A stretch of DNA of 64,000 nucleotides. Origin: Polymorphobacter_B sp038225475. GTDB taxonomy: Bacteria; Pseudomonadota; Alphaproteobacteria; Sphingomonadales; Sphingomonadaceae. Where the stretch lies: positions 1 to 64,000 of the forward strand of contig JBBRRA010000008.1 in the NCBI GenBank assembly GCA_038225475.1, written 5' to 3'. Of the stretch, positions 41,503 through 51,946 are shown in pieces. The notes under the pieces were generated by a model. That model was not told the origin of the DNA. It saw only the letters and a list, made by a program, of their open reading frames with translations, and did no database searches. The stretch's first letter is position 1; each line of letters opens with the position of its first letter. The position numbers were made by a program, and so were the translations under genes.

Positions 41503-42969
41503 TCAAATCATGCGTTCCGCGAGCAGGCTCAGCTGGTCCGACGGCTCGACGTCTTCCTGATCGGTCAGGCGCGTCGGATAATCGCCGGTGAAGCAAGCGT
41601 CGCAATATTGCGGCTGATCATCGAGGCGCACGTCCTCGCCGAGCGCGCGGTACAGCCCGTCGATCGACAGGAACGCCAGGCTGTCGACTTTGATGTATTC
41701 GCGCATCCGCTCGACATCCATGTTCGCCGCCAGCAGCTTCGATCGTTCGGGCGTGTCGACGCCGTAATAGCAGCTGTGCCGTGTCGGCGGCGAGGCGATG
41801 CGCATGTGCACCTCCTCTGCGCCCGCATCGCGGAGCATCTGGACTATTTTGAGTGAGGTGGTGCCACGCACGATCGAATCGTCGATCAGCACCAGTTTCT
41901 TGCCGTCGATCAGCGCGCGATTGGCGTTGTGCTTGAGCTTGACGCCAAGGTTGCGGATCTGGTCGCCGGGCTGAATGAACGTTCGCCCGACATAGTGCGA
42001 ACGGATGATACCGAGCTCGAACGGGATCCCCGATTGTTGCGCATAGCCGATCGCCGCCGGCGTTCCCGAATCGGGCACCGGCACGACCATGTCGGCGATC
42101 ACCGGGCTTTCGATCGCCAGTTGCGCACCGATCGACTTGCGCACCTGATAGACGCTCGACCCGTCGACAACCGAGTCGGGGCGCGAGAAATACACATGCT
42201 CGAAGATGCACGGCCGCGGCCGCACGGTGCCGAACGGGCGCAGCGAGCGCAGCCCGCGCTTGGTCACCACGATCAATTCGCCGGGTTCGACCGCGCGCAG
42301 GAAGGTCGCGCCGACGACATCGAGCGCCACCGTTTCCGACGCGAAGATATAGCTGTCGTTCAACCGGCCGAGCACCAGCGGGCGCACGCCGAGCGGGTCG
42401 CGCACCGCGATCATGCCGTCGCCGGTCAGGCAGAGCAGGCTGTACGCGCCCTCGACCTGTTTCAACGCGTCGATGAAGCGGTCGAGCAAGGTGCGGTAGC
42501 TGCTGGTCGCAACGAGGTGGATGATGACCTCGGTATCGCTGGTCGACTGGAAGATCGAGCCGCGCCGCACCAGCTCGCGACGCAGCTTGACCGCATTCGA
42601 GATATTGCCGTTGTGCCCGACCGCAAAGCCGCCGCTCGACAGTTCGGCGAACAGCGGCTGGACATTGCGCAGCGCGGTCTCGCCGGTGGTCGAATAGCGG
42701 TTATGCCCGATCGCAATGTCGCCTTTGAGCTTGCGGATGACGTCGTCGGTGTCGAAGTTGCCCGCAACATGCCCCATCGCGCGATGCGTGTGGAACTCGC
42801 TGCCGTCATAGGTGGTGATGCCGGCAGCCTCCTGGCCGCGATGCTGGAGTGCGTGCAGCCCGAGCGCGGCGAGTGCGGCAGCGCCTTCGGCCCCGTAAAC
42901 GCCGAACACCCCGCACTCCTCGTGCAATTTATCGTCGTCGAACGGGTCGGTGGTGAGCAGGCTGTCCAT
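41503..42969 (-). CDS. purF: amidophosphoribosyltransferase
   Basis: A 488-residue enzyme for the first committed step of purine synthesis, PRPP plus glutamine to phosphoribosylamine. An 18-residue propeptide precedes the catalytic C19 (HEECGVFGVYG). The glutaminase domain occupies 19-250 and the phosphoribosyltransferase domain the rest, with LVLIDDSIVRGTTSLKIVQ as the PRPP loop. The ATG at 42969 has a strong AGGAGGAG ribosome site. It is divergent from hisI. Confidence 0.96.
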   Translation of the reverse strand: MDSLLTTDPFDDDKLHEECGVFGVYGAEGAAALAALGLHALQHRGQEAAGITTYDGSEFHTHRAMGHVAGNFDTDDVIRKLKGDIAIGHNRYSTTGETALRNVQPLFAELSSGGFAVGHNGNISNAVKLRRELVRRGSIFQSTSDTEVIIHLVATSSYRTLLDRFIDALKQVEGAYSLLCLTGDGMIAVRDPLGVRPLVLGRLNDSYIFASETVALDVVGATFLRAVEPGELIVVTKRGLRSLRPFGTVRPRPCIFEHVYFSRPDSVVDGSSVYQVRKSIGAQLAIESPVIADMVVPVPDSGTPAAIGYAQQSGIPFELGIIRSHYVGRTFIQPGDQIRNLGVKLKHNANRALIDGKKLVLIDDSIVRGTTSLKIVQMLRDAGAEEVHMRIASPPTRHSCYYGVDTPERSKLLAANMDVERMREYIKVDSLAFLSIDGLYRALGEDVRLDDQPQYCDACFTGDYPTRLTDQEDVEPSDQLSLLAERMI

Positions 42970-43060
42970 CGGGACTCCTCCTGAGCGCGGTTGGCGGGCA
43001 TATAGGCGAGGGGGCGGCGCTTGTCTCCCCCTACACCGTAACGAAAATGCAACAGGAGCC

Positions 43061-43441
43061 ATGCGTTTGAGCGATACCTCGCGCGAGACCGGGCTGGCGC
43101 TCGACCCGAAATGGGACGAGCGCGGGCTGATTCAGGCGGTTGCGACCGATGCGACAACCGGTGAGCTACTGATGGTCGCACATATGAACGCCGCCGCGCT
43201 GGCAGCGACGCTGGCCACCGGCGAGGCGCATTATTGGAGCCGCAGCCGCGCCGAGGTCTGGCACAAGGGCGGAACATCGGGAAACACGCAGACGGTGGTC
43301 GAACTGCGCATCGACTGCGATCAGGATGCGCTGTGGCTGAAGGTGCGCCCGGCGGGACCGGCGTGCCATACCGGCGAGCGAACGTGCTTTTATCGGCGCG
43401 TCGGGGTGGACGGGGCGCTGGTGCTCGACCATCGAGTGTGA
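43061..43441 (+). CDS. hisI: phosphoribosyl-AMP cyclohydrolase
   Basis: A 126-residue enzyme of histidine synthesis opening the purine ring of phosphoribosyl-AMP. It has GLIQAVATDATTGELLMVAHMN, HYWSRSRAEVWHKGGTSGNTQ, and zinc and magnesium ligands in RIDCDQDA and CHTGERTCFYR. The ATG at 43061 follows CAGGAGCC. It is stand-alone, with no HisE domain fused. Confidence 0.95.
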   Translation: MRLSDTSRETGLALDPKWDERGLIQAVATDATTGELLMVAHMNAAALAATLATGEAHYWSRSRAEVWHKGGTSGNTQTVVELRIDCDQDALWLKVRPAGPACHTGERTCFYRRVGVDGALVLDHRV

Positions 43442-43466
43442 TAGTTACCTAAAACGGCAGGGAGCG

Positions 43467-44360
43467 ATGCGCATGGGTTTGAACGGCCCCTTATTCTGGT
43501 ACGCGCTGCCGGTTTTCGCCGCGATGGTTCTGCTTGAGATGTGGCTGCTTCGGCGGCGTGGGGAACCGGGCTATACGCTCGGCGAAAGTTTTGCGACGGT
43601 CGGCATCGGACTCGGGCAGCGCGTGATCGGCGCGGTTGTCAAGGCAAGCGGCTTTGGCCTGCTGGCGCTAGGCATATGGCAGGTCCGGCTGACAACGATT
43701 TCGATGCACCATGTGCTCAGTTGGGCGGCGTTGTTCGCCGGTGTCGAGTTTACTTATTACTGGTTCCACCGCGCCAGCCATGAGGTGCGATGGTTGTGGG
43801 CGACGCACGCGGTGCATCACACGCCCGAGGAGCTCAATATTCTCGCCTCGTACCGGCTGGGCTGGACGGGGTTGCTGTCGGGCGGGTTTCTCTTTCATTT
43901 ACCGCTGGTCTGGATCGGCTTTCCGCCCGCCGCGGTGGCGACGATGCTGGCGATCAACTTGCTCTATCAGAGCTGGCTGCACACCACGTTGATCCCCAAG
44001 CTGCCGTTTATCGAGGGTGTCTTCAACACGCCGTCGTCGCATCGTGTTCATCACGGTCGCAATGCCGACTATCTCGACCGCAACCACGGCGGCGTGCTGC
44101 TGGTGTTCGACCGGCTGTTTGGCACCTATGTCGCTGAGCGCGCCGACGAACCGGTGCAGTTTGGGCTGGTCAAACCGATTGGCAGCGTCAATCCGGTGAC
44201 GATCGCTTTCCACGAATGGGCGGCGATGGCGGCAGATCTGCGCGCCTATCCGCTGCGGCACTGGCCCGCGCTGCTGTTCGGTCCGCCGGGCTGGCGGCCT
44301 GACGGGACCGGGTTGACGAGTGCCGATGTTCGCGCGGCGTACCGGGCGGAGCGCGTGTGA
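43467..44360 (+). CDS. sterol desaturase / fatty acid hydroxylase family membrane protein
   Basis: A 297-residue integral membrane di-iron enzyme with about four helices. Histidine clusters are HRASH, HAVHH and HRVHHG, the order and spacing of the ERG3/FA_hydroxylase family (PF04116). Bacterial members hydroxylate or desaturate lipids, carotenoids or hopanoids. The ATG at 43467 has AGGGAG six bases upstream. Its neighbour downstream is the MerR-controlled beta-oxidation operon, but whether they are linked is unknown. Confidence 0.88.
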   Translation: MRMGLNGPLFWYALPVFAAMVLLEMWLLRRRGEPGYTLGESFATVGIGLGQRVIGAVVKASGFGLLALGIWQVRLTTISMHHVLSWAALFAGVEFTYYWFHRASHEVRWLWATHAVHHTPEELNILASYRLGWTGLLSGGFLFHLPLVWIGFPPAAVATMLAINLLYQSWLHTTLIPKLPFIEGVFNTPSSHRVHHGRNADYLDRNHGGVLLVFDRLFGTYVAERADEPVQFGLVKPIGSVNPVTIAFHEWAAMAADLRAYPLRHWPALLFGPPGWRPDGTGLTSADVRAAYRAERV

Positions 44361-44367
44361 CCCAAGC

Positions 44368-44396
44368 TTGACCCTGACGTTAACGTCAACTACCTC
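44368..44396 (+). promoter_or_regulatory. candidate MerR-type promoter/operator of the beta-oxidation operon
   Basis: A -35-like TTGACC at 44368-44373 and a -10-like TACCTC at 44391-44396 are separated by 17 bases. The spacer contains a perfect 14-bp palindrome TGACGTTAACGTCA (44375-44388), and outer TTGAC/GTCAA arms also pair. This is the placement used by MerR-family activators. The merR ATG lies 7 bases downstream, so the transcript would be nearly leaderless. Confidence 0.7.
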
Positions 44397-44402
44397 GGCG
44401 AG

Positions 44403-44834
44403 ATGCTCGACGAACCAAGCTTCGCGATGATTCAGGTGCCACCGCCGCCGTGTGGGGCGGAGACGTTCACGATTACCGAGCTCAGCCTTGGCTTCAACGT
44501 CACGCCGCGCGCGATCCGTTTCTATGAGGATCAGGGGCTGATCGCGCCCGAGCGCAATGGTCAGAACCGGGTCTATAGCCGCCGTGACCGCGCGCGGCTG
44601 GCGTGGATTTTGCGCGCCAAGAATGTCGGGTTCAGCCTTGCCGAAATCCGCGAGATGATCGACCTTTACGACGCCGGCGACGGGCGGGTGACGCAGCGCC
44701 GCGTCACCATCGACAAATGCCGCAACCGCATTGCGGCGCTCGCCGAACAGCGCGCCGATATCGATGCGACGATCGACGAGTTGCAACAGTTCTGTAGTCT
44801 GATCGAAGGCATCGTCGCCGATCAGCAGCACTAA
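44403..44834 (+). CDS. MerR-family transcriptional regulator
   Basis: A 143-residue regulator with an N-terminal winged helix (FTITELSLGFNVTPRAIRFYEDQGLIAPERNGQNRVYSRRDRARLAWI, about 20-65), the MerR helix GFSLAEIREMIDLYD and a C-terminal dimerisation coiled-coil (about 95-143). There are no conserved metal-binding cysteines, so it is not a metal sensor of the MerR or CueR type. It is similar in position and size to LiuR-like regulators of acyl-CoA metabolism. It is first in an operon with the acyl-CoA dehydrogenase 9 bases later. The ATG could also be the one at 44427. Confidence 0.85.
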   Translation: MLDEPSFAMIQVPPPPCGAETFTITELSLGFNVTPRAIRFYEDQGLIAPERNGQNRVYSRRDRARLAWILRAKNVGFSLAEIREMIDLYDAGDGRVTQRRVTIDKCRNRIAALAEQRADIDATIDELQQFCSLIEGIVADQQH

Positions 44835-44843
44835 GGATTTCGC

Positions 44844-46634
44844 ATGCCGACCTATCGTGCTCCCGTCAAAGATACGCAGTTCGTTCTCGATGCCGTCGTC
44901 GGGCTGCAGAATTATTCGAACCTGCCGGGCTTTGCCGAGGCGACGCCCGATGTTGTCGCTGCGATCCTGAGCGAGGGCGCAAAGTTCTGCGAGAATGTCC
45001 TGCAGCCATTGAACCAGTCGGGCGACCTCGAGGGGTGCACGCGCCATGACGACGGCTCGGTGACGACCCCCGCCGGGTTCAAGGACGCGTATCACCAGTT
45101 CGTCGAGGCAGGCTGGGGCACGCTGATGATGAACGCCGATTACGGCGGGCAGGGGCTGCCGCATGTCGTCGGCACCGCGATGTCCGAATATATGTCGACC
45201 GCCAACATGGCATTCTCGATGTACCCGGGGCTAAGCCAGGGCGCGGTTTCGGCGATCGAGGCGGTCGGCAGCGACGCGCAGAAGCGCAAGTTCCTGCCCA
45301 ACATGATCCACGGCCGCTGGACCGGCACGATGAACCTGACCGAGCCGCAGTGCGGCACCGACCTCGGGCTGATCCGCACCCGCGCCGAGCCGCAGCCCGA
45401 TGGGTCGTACCGGCTGTCGGGCACCAAGATCTTCATTTCGGCGGGCGAGCACGACCTGTCCGAAAACATCATCCACCTTGTGCTCGCCAAGACCGCAGGC
45501 GCGCCCGACACCGTCAAGGGCATCTCGCTGTTCATCGTGCCCAAGATCCTTGTCGGCGACGACGGCACGCTCGGTGCTCGCAACGCGGTGACCTGCGGGT
45601 CGATCGAACACAAGATGGGCATCCACGCCAATTCGACCTGCGTGATGAATTACGACGGTGCGACCGGCTATCTGATCGGCGAGGAGAACAAGGGCCTGCG
45701 CGCGATGTTCATCATGATGAACGCTGCCCGGCTCGGCGTCGGCGTGCAGGGGCTGGCACAGGGCGAAATCGCGTATCAGAACGCTGCGATCTATGCGCGC
45801 GACCGCGTCCAGGGCAAGGCGCTCCATGCACCCGCGAACGACCACCGCGCCGATCCGATCATCGTCCACCCCGATGTGCGCCGTATGCTGATGGACGGCC
45901 GCGCGTATAACGAAGGCGCACGCGCGCTGATCCTGTGGGGGGCGCTGCAGGTCGATCTCGCGCACGCCGCCGCCACGCCCGAGGAGCGGCAGACCGCCGA
46001 TGACCTGATCTCGCTGCTGACGCCGGTCATCAAGGGCTATTGCACCGATAAGGGCTATGACATCGCGACCGCGTCGCAGCAGGTTTATGGCGGCCACGGC
46101 TATGTCCGCGAATGGGGCATGGAGCAGTTCGTCCGCGATGCGCGGATCGCGCAAATCTATGAAGGCACCAACGGCATCCAGGCGATGGACCTTGTCGGGC
46201 GCAAGCTGGCGATGAACGGCGGCCGGGGCTTGCGCGCCTATCTCGCGCTGGTGGGCGACCTGCTCGCCGATGCAAAGTCCGATGCGCGCCTTGGCGTGAT
46301 CGCCGCGCCGCTTGAAAAGGCGCTCGGCGAATTACAGGCAGCGACGCTGTGGCTGATGCAGAACGAAATGGCCAATCCCGACAATGCCGGGGCGGCGGCG
46401 ACGGCGTATCTCCACCTGATGGGCATTGTCGCGCTCGGCCACATGTGGCTGGTGATGGCCAAGGCAAGCCACGCCGCGATCGACGCGGGCGCGTCGGACA
46501 AGGCGTTCTATGACGCCAAGCTGATCACCGCGCGCTATTTCGCCGAACGCTATTTCCCCGACGCGGGCGCGCTCCGCCGGAAGCTCGAGGCCGGGGCCGA
46601 AGCAATGATGGCACTGCCTGCCGAAGCGTTTTGA
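44844..46634 (+). CDS. acyl-CoA dehydrogenase, long form
   Basis: A 596-residue flavoprotein of the type with an extra C-terminal domain (similar to DmdC or FadE5 families). It starts MPTYRAPVKDTQFVLDAVVGLQNY. The core has MNLTEPQCGTDLGLIRTRA, CGSIEHKMGIHANSTCVMNYDGATGYLIGEENKGLRAMFIMMNAARL and the acid in YEGTNGIQAMDLVGRKL. It introduces the double bond in the first step of beta-oxidation. It is the second gene of merR-acyl-CoA dehydrogenase-thiolase-FadB, with 9 and 25 bases to its neighbours. Confidence 0.93.
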   Translation: MPTYRAPVKDTQFVLDAVVGLQNYSNLPGFAEATPDVVAAILSEGAKFCENVLQPLNQSGDLEGCTRHDDGSVTTPAGFKDAYHQFVEAGWGTLMMNADYGGQGLPHVVGTAMSEYMSTANMAFSMYPGLSQGAVSAIEAVGSDAQKRKFLPNMIHGRWTGTMNLTEPQCGTDLGLIRTRAEPQPDGSYRLSGTKIFISAGEHDLSENIIHLVLAKTAGAPDTVKGISLFIVPKILVGDDGTLGARNAVTCGSIEHKMGIHANSTCVMNYDGATGYLIGEENKGLRAMFIMMNAARLGVGVQGLAQGEIAYQNAAIYARDRVQGKALHAPANDHRADPIIVHPDVRRMLMDGRAYNEGARALILWGALQVDLAHAAATPEERQTADDLISLLTPVIKGYCTDKGYDIATASQQVYGGHGYVREWGMEQFVRDARIAQIYEGTNGIQAMDLVGRKLAMNGGRGLRAYLALVGDLLADAKSDARLGVIAAPLEKALGELQAATLWLMQNEMANPDNAGAAATAYLHLMGIVALGHMWLVMAKASHAAIDAGASDKAFYDAKLITARYFAERYFPDAGALRRKLEAGAEAMMALPAEAF

Positions 46635-46659
46635 ACAAAATATCCTTGGGAGACTGACA

Positions 46660-47871
46660 ATGGCCGAAGCCTTCATCTACGACGCGGTCCGCACGCCGCG
46701 CGGCAAGGGCCGCAAGGACGGCAAGCTGCACGAGATTACCCCGATCCAACTGGCGACGCAGGTGCTCAAGGCGATCCGCGACCGTACGCAGATCGACACC
46801 GCCGACGTCGATGATGTCGTGCTCGGCTGCGTCGCGCCGGTCGGCGAGCAGGGCAGCGATATCGCGCGCACCGCCGTGCTCAACGCCGATTATGCCGAAA
46901 CCACCGCGGGCGTGCAGATCAACCGCTTCTGTGCCAGCGGGCTCGAGGCGTGCAACATGGCGGCGGCCAAGGTGATCAGCGGCGAGGCGATGTTTGCGAT
47001 CGGCGGCGGCGTCGAAAGCATGAGCCGCGTGCCGATGGGTGCCGATGGCGGCGCGTGGCCGATGGACCCGGCGGTTGCGTATAAAACTTATTTCGTGCCG
47101 CAGGGCATCGGTGCCGATCTGATCGCGACCAAATACGGCTTCAGCCGCAACGATGTCGATGCCTATGCCGTCGAGAGCCAGAAGCGCGCTGCGCGCGCGT
47201 GGAGCGAGGGGCGCTTCGCCAAGTCGGTGGTCGGCGTCCGCGACGTGATCGGCGAGGTCGTGCTCGACCGTGACGAGCATATGCGCCCGCAGACCGACAT
47301 GCAGTCGCTCGGCAGCCTCGCCCCGGCGTTCGAGGCGATCGGCGAGGGGATGCCCGGTTTCGACGCGATCGCGCTGCTCAAATATCCCGAAATCGAGCGG
47401 ATCAGCCATGTCCACCACGGCGGCAACAGCTCGGGCATCGTCGACGGCGCGGCCGCCGTGCTGATCGGCAACCGCGACATCGGCGCGAAATACGGGCTGA
47501 AGCCGCGCGCGCGGATCAAGGGCATGGCATCGATCGGCTCGGAGCCCGCAATCATGCTGACCGGCCCCACGCCGGTCACCGAAAAGCTGCTCAAGCGCCT
47601 TGGCATGACGGTTGGCGATATTGACCTGTTCGAGCTGAACGAGGCGTTCGCCAGTGTCGTGCTGCGCTATATGCAGGCGCTCAACATCGATCACGACAAG
47701 ATCAACGTCAACGGCGGCGCGATCGCGATGGGCCATCCGCTCGGCGCGACCGGCGCGATGATCCTCGGCACCGTGCTCGACGAGCTTGAGCGGACCGGCA
47801 AGGGCACCGCGCTGGTGACCCTGTGCGTCGGCGCGGGCATGGGCACCGCAACAGTTATCGAGCGGATTTGA
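46660..47871 (+). CDS. acetyl-CoA acyltransferase (thiolase)
   Basis: A 403-residue thiolase. The acylated nucleophile is C91 (NRFCASGLEA), with H359 in MGHPLGATGA and C389 in TLCVGAGMGTA. It cleaves 3-ketoacyl-CoA with CoA in the last step of beta-oxidation. It lies between the acyl-CoA dehydrogenase and the bifunctional enzyme, 25 and 23 bases away. Whether it is FadA-like (long chain) or AtoB-like (short) cannot be read with certainty, but the partner suggests FadA. Confidence 0.95.
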   Translation: MAEAFIYDAVRTPRGKGRKDGKLHEITPIQLATQVLKAIRDRTQIDTADVDDVVLGCVAPVGEQGSDIARTAVLNADYAETTAGVQINRFCASGLEACNMAAAKVISGEAMFAIGGGVESMSRVPMGADGGAWPMDPAVAYKTYFVPQGIGADLIATKYGFSRNDVDAYAVESQKRAARAWSEGRFAKSVVGVRDVIGEVVLDRDEHMRPQTDMQSLGSLAPAFEAIGEGMPGFDAIALLKYPEIERISHVHHGGNSSGIVDGAAAVLIGNRDIGAKYGLKPRARIKGMASIGSEPAIMLTGPTPVTEKLLKRLGMTVGDIDLFELNEAFASVVLRYMQALNIDHDKINVNGGAIAMGHPLGATGAMILGTVLDELERTGKGTALVTLCVGAGMGTATVIERI

Positions 47872-47894
47872 ACGGTTCCTGGGGAGTAACGACA

Positions 47895-50084
47895 ATGACC
47901 GACACCGCCATCCGTCAGGATCTCGACGCCGACGGCGTCCTGCTGCTCACCATCGACGTGCCGGGGCAGTCGATGAACGTCATCACCCCCGAAGTCAGCC
48001 GCGACCTTGCCGCGGCGATCGAGCGGATCAAGACCGACGCCGCCGTCAAGGGCGCGGTGCTGACCAGCGGCAAGGCGTCGGGCTTCATGGCCGGGGCCGA
48101 CCTGAAGGGCATGGGCGCGTTGTTCGGCGGCGGCACGACGGCGGCGGGCAAGTCGAAGCTCGCCGCGCTGTTCGACGGGGTGTTTGGCCTCAACCGCCTG
48201 CTGCGCGACCTCGAGACCTGCGGCAAGCCGGTGGCGGCGGCGATCAACGGGCTGGCGCTCGGTGGCGGGCTCGAATTCTGTCTCGCCTGCCATTACCGGG
48301 TGTGCAGCGATAATCCCAAGGTGCAACTGGGCCTGCCCGAAGTGCTCGTCGGGCTGTTTCCCGGCGCCGGCGGAACGCAGCGGCTGCCGCGCCTGATGGG
48401 TGTTCAGTCGGCGCTGATGTACCTGCTGCAGGGCAAAAGCATGTCGCCGCAGGAGGCGCTGGGCTTTGGCGTGGTCGGCGAACTCGCGCCCGCCGCCGAT
48501 GTCGTGGCGCGCGCCAAGGCGTGGGTGCTGGCCAACCCGACCAAGAACACGCAGCCGTGGGACGACAAGGGCTTCCGTTTCCCCGGCGGCGTCGGCGCGA
48601 TGAACCCGGCGTTTGCGCAGACCTTCGTGGCGGGCAACGCGATCACGCACAAGACGACGCAGCATAATATGAACGCGCCGATGGCGATCATGTCGGCGGT
48701 GTACGAGGGCGCGCAGCTGCCGATGGACACCGCGATCCGCGTCGAAAGCAAATATTTCGCCAAGGTCGTCGCCGATCCGCAGGCGGCCAACATGATCCGC
48801 TCGCTGTTCGTCTCGAAGCAGGCCGCCGAAAAGGGCGCGCGCCGTCCCAAGGGCATTGCGCCGATGCCGCCGAAGAAGATCGGCATGCTCGGTGCCGGGC
48901 TGATGGGCGCGGGCGTCGCGATGGTCAGCGCGCAGGCCGGCATCGAAGTGGTGCTGCTCGACCGCGACCAGGCGGCCGCCGACAAGGGCAAGGCCTATAC
49001 CGAGGAGCGGCTGGCCAAGCGCCGCACCGATCCGGCGAAGATGGCCGAAATCCTCGGGCGCATCCATGCGACGTCGAATTATGACGACCTCAAGGGTTGC
49101 GACCTGATCATCGAGGCGGTGTTCGAAGATCGCGGGATCAAGGCCGATGTCACGCATAAGACCGAGGCCGTGGTCGGCGCCGACACGATCTTCGGGTCGA
49201 ACACCTCGACGCTGCCGATCACCGGCCTGAGTGCTGCATGGTCGAAGCCCGCCAACTTCATCGGCATCCATTTCTTCTCGCCGGTCGAAAAGATGCCGCT
49301 GGTCGAGATCATCGTCGGCAAGGAAACCGGGCCGGAGGCGATCGCCAAGGCGCTCGACTATGTTGCGGCGATCCGCAAGGTGCCGATCGTGGTCAACGAC
49401 AGCCGCGGTTTCTATACGTCGCGCTGCTTTGGCACCTATGTCCAGGAAGGGCTGGCGCTGCTCGCCGAGGGCACCGTGCCCGCGCTGATCGAGAATATCG
49501 GCAAGCAGATGGGCATGCCCGTCGGGCCGCTCGCTGTGAACGACGAGGTCGGGCTCGACCTGTCGCTCAAGGTCGCCAAGCAGACCAAGGCCGATCTGGG
49601 CGATGCGTATAAGCCAAGCGCCGCCGAGGCGGTCATCGAGGCGATGAACACGCTCGGGCGGCTGGGGCGCAAGAACGGCAAGGGCTTCTACGTCTATCCC
49701 GACGCGCCGGCGAAGAAGTACCTGTGGCCCGACCTTGGCGTGACGGTCGTCAAGCCCGACGCGCACGGCGAAACCGATCCGCTGGCGGTGCGCGAGCGGC
49801 TGATGTTCCGCCAGCTGGTTGAATGCGCGCGCTGTTTTGCCGAAGGCGTCCTCGAAACGCCCGAGGACGGCGACCTCGGCGCGATCTTCGGCTGGGGCTT
49901 TGCACCGTTCACCGGCGGGCCGTTCAGCCATATGGACACGCTCGGCCTCGCGCATGTCGTCGCGGTACTCGACACGCTCGCGCAGCGCCACGGCGAACGC
50001 TTTGCGGCACCGCAGCTGCTCCGCGACATGGCGGCGGCGGGCGAGACCTTCTACGGCCGCGCCAAGCTCAAGGCGGCGGCGTAA
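47895..50084 (+). CDS. bifunctional enoyl-CoA hydratase / 3-hydroxyacyl-CoA dehydrogenase (FadB/FadJ type)
   Basis: A 729-residue fusion. Residues 1-200 are the crotonase fold with oxyanion-forming GFMAGADLKGMG and the ALGGGLEFCLACHYRV segment. From about 330 comes the NAD-binding GMLGAGLMGAGVAMVSAQAGI, followed by the dehydrogenase domain with NTSTLPITGLS and HFFSPVEKMPLVEII. It catalyses two steps of beta-oxidation. The ATG at 47895 follows GGGGAGTAAC; the frame extending to 47823 overlaps the thiolase gene. It is the last gene of the operon, and is followed by a GC-rich hairpin. Confidence 0.95.
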   Translation: MTDTAIRQDLDADGVLLLTIDVPGQSMNVITPEVSRDLAAAIERIKTDAAVKGAVLTSGKASGFMAGADLKGMGALFGGGTTAAGKSKLAALFDGVFGLNRLLRDLETCGKPVAAAINGLALGGGLEFCLACHYRVCSDNPKVQLGLPEVLVGLFPGAGGTQRLPRLMGVQSALMYLLQGKSMSPQEALGFGVVGELAPAADVVARAKAWVLANPTKNTQPWDDKGFRFPGGVGAMNPAFAQTFVAGNAITHKTTQHNMNAPMAIMSAVYEGAQLPMDTAIRVESKYFAKVVADPQAANMIRSLFVSKQAAEKGARRPKGIAPMPPKKIGMLGAGLMGAGVAMVSAQAGIEVVLLDRDQAAADKGKAYTEERLAKRRTDPAKMAEILGRIHATSNYDDLKGCDLIIEAVFEDRGIKADVTHKTEAVVGADTIFGSNTSTLPITGLSAAWSKPANFIGIHFFSPVEKMPLVEIIVGKETGPEAIAKALDYVAAIRKVPIVVNDSRGFYTSRCFGTYVQEGLALLAEGTVPALIENIGKQMGMPVGPLAVNDEVGLDLSLKVAKQTKADLGDAYKPSAAEAVIEAMNTLGRLGRKNGKGFYVYPDAPAKKYLWPDLGVTVVKPDAHGETDPLAVRERLMFRQLVECARCFAEGVLETPEDGDLGAIFGWGFAPFTGGPFSHMDTLGLAHVVAVLDTLAQRHGERFAAPQLLRDMAAAGETFYGRAKLKAAA

Positions 50085-50147
50085 GTCGCATCCGCTCCCC
50101 CGCCTTGCGGGAAAGCGGCGGTGAAAGAAGGCGAGGTCCTCACCCCA

Positions 50148-50173
50148 CCCCCTCCCGTAGTTGCGGGAGGGGG
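50148..50173. repeat. GC-rich palindromic hairpin after the FadB-type gene
   Basis: Perfect 10-bp stem CCCCCTCCCG / CGGGAGGGGG with a 6-base loop TAGTTG. It lies between the stop of the bifunctional enzyme and the metallophosphoesterase start. It could end the beta-oxidation operon, but lacks a T-run. Similar arms in the hairpins at 7696-7718 and 41473-41492 suggest a dispersed repeat. Confidence 0.6.
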
Positions 50174-50991
50174 CCAACGCAGGCGGAATCGTTGACGCTC
50201 AAACTCGCCTCGCGCGCCGTTTTTGCCGGGCTCATCGTTGCTGCCGTGCTCGCGGCTTTCGGCTACCGCAACGCGACCGCAACGCTGGTGGTGGTGCGGT
50301 ACCGGGTCGCCGTCGAAGGACTGGCCGCGCCGCTGCGGATCGTCCAGCTGAGCGACGAGCATCTGAGCTATGACATGCCGCCGGCGCGCGTTCGCGCCAT
50401 CGTCGCGCAGGTCAACGCGCTCGCGCCCGATCTTGTCGCACTCACCGGGGACTATGTCGGCGGCAAGCTTGGGCGGCCGCCGGTGGGAGAAAATCTCGAC
50501 GATGGCATCCGGCCGTTCGCGGCGCTGCGCGCGCGGCTCGGGGTGTTTGCGGTGCGCGGCAACCATGACAATGTCTTCTGGTCGCAGCAGGTCATCCCGC
50601 GGTACGGCATCACCTATCTCAACAATCGCTGGGCCGATGCCGGGCCGCTGGTGGTTGCCGGGCTCGACGATTATCTGTCGGGTCACCCCGATGCCCGCGT
50701 CGCGCTCGCCGGGGTGCCGCCGGGGAAGCCGGTCCTGATGCTGATGCACAATCCCGATGCGTGGCCGCAGGTGCCGCCGTCGGTTGCGCTGACGCTCGCC
50801 GGGCACACGCACGGCGGGCAGATCAAGCTGCCGCTGATCGGGGCGCCGATGACCGGGTCGGTAAACGGCCAGCGGTTTCTCTACGGCCTTGTCGTCGAGG
50901 GCGCGCGTCGGCTGATCGTCAGTTGCGGGCTCGGCACCACCGCGATCCCGATACGCTTTGGCACGCCGCCTGAAATCGTCGAGGTGACGCT

Positions 50992-51912
<921 letters not shown>

Positions 51913-51946
51913 GGTCGTCCTCCGTAACTGCCCGCCACCCATAGCC

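Noticed and set aside
47691..50177. 828-residue minus-strand frame
   Set aside because: It is antisense to the thiolase and bifunctional FadB-type genes, whose motifs are intact, and has an unnatural His/Arg/Gln-rich composition.
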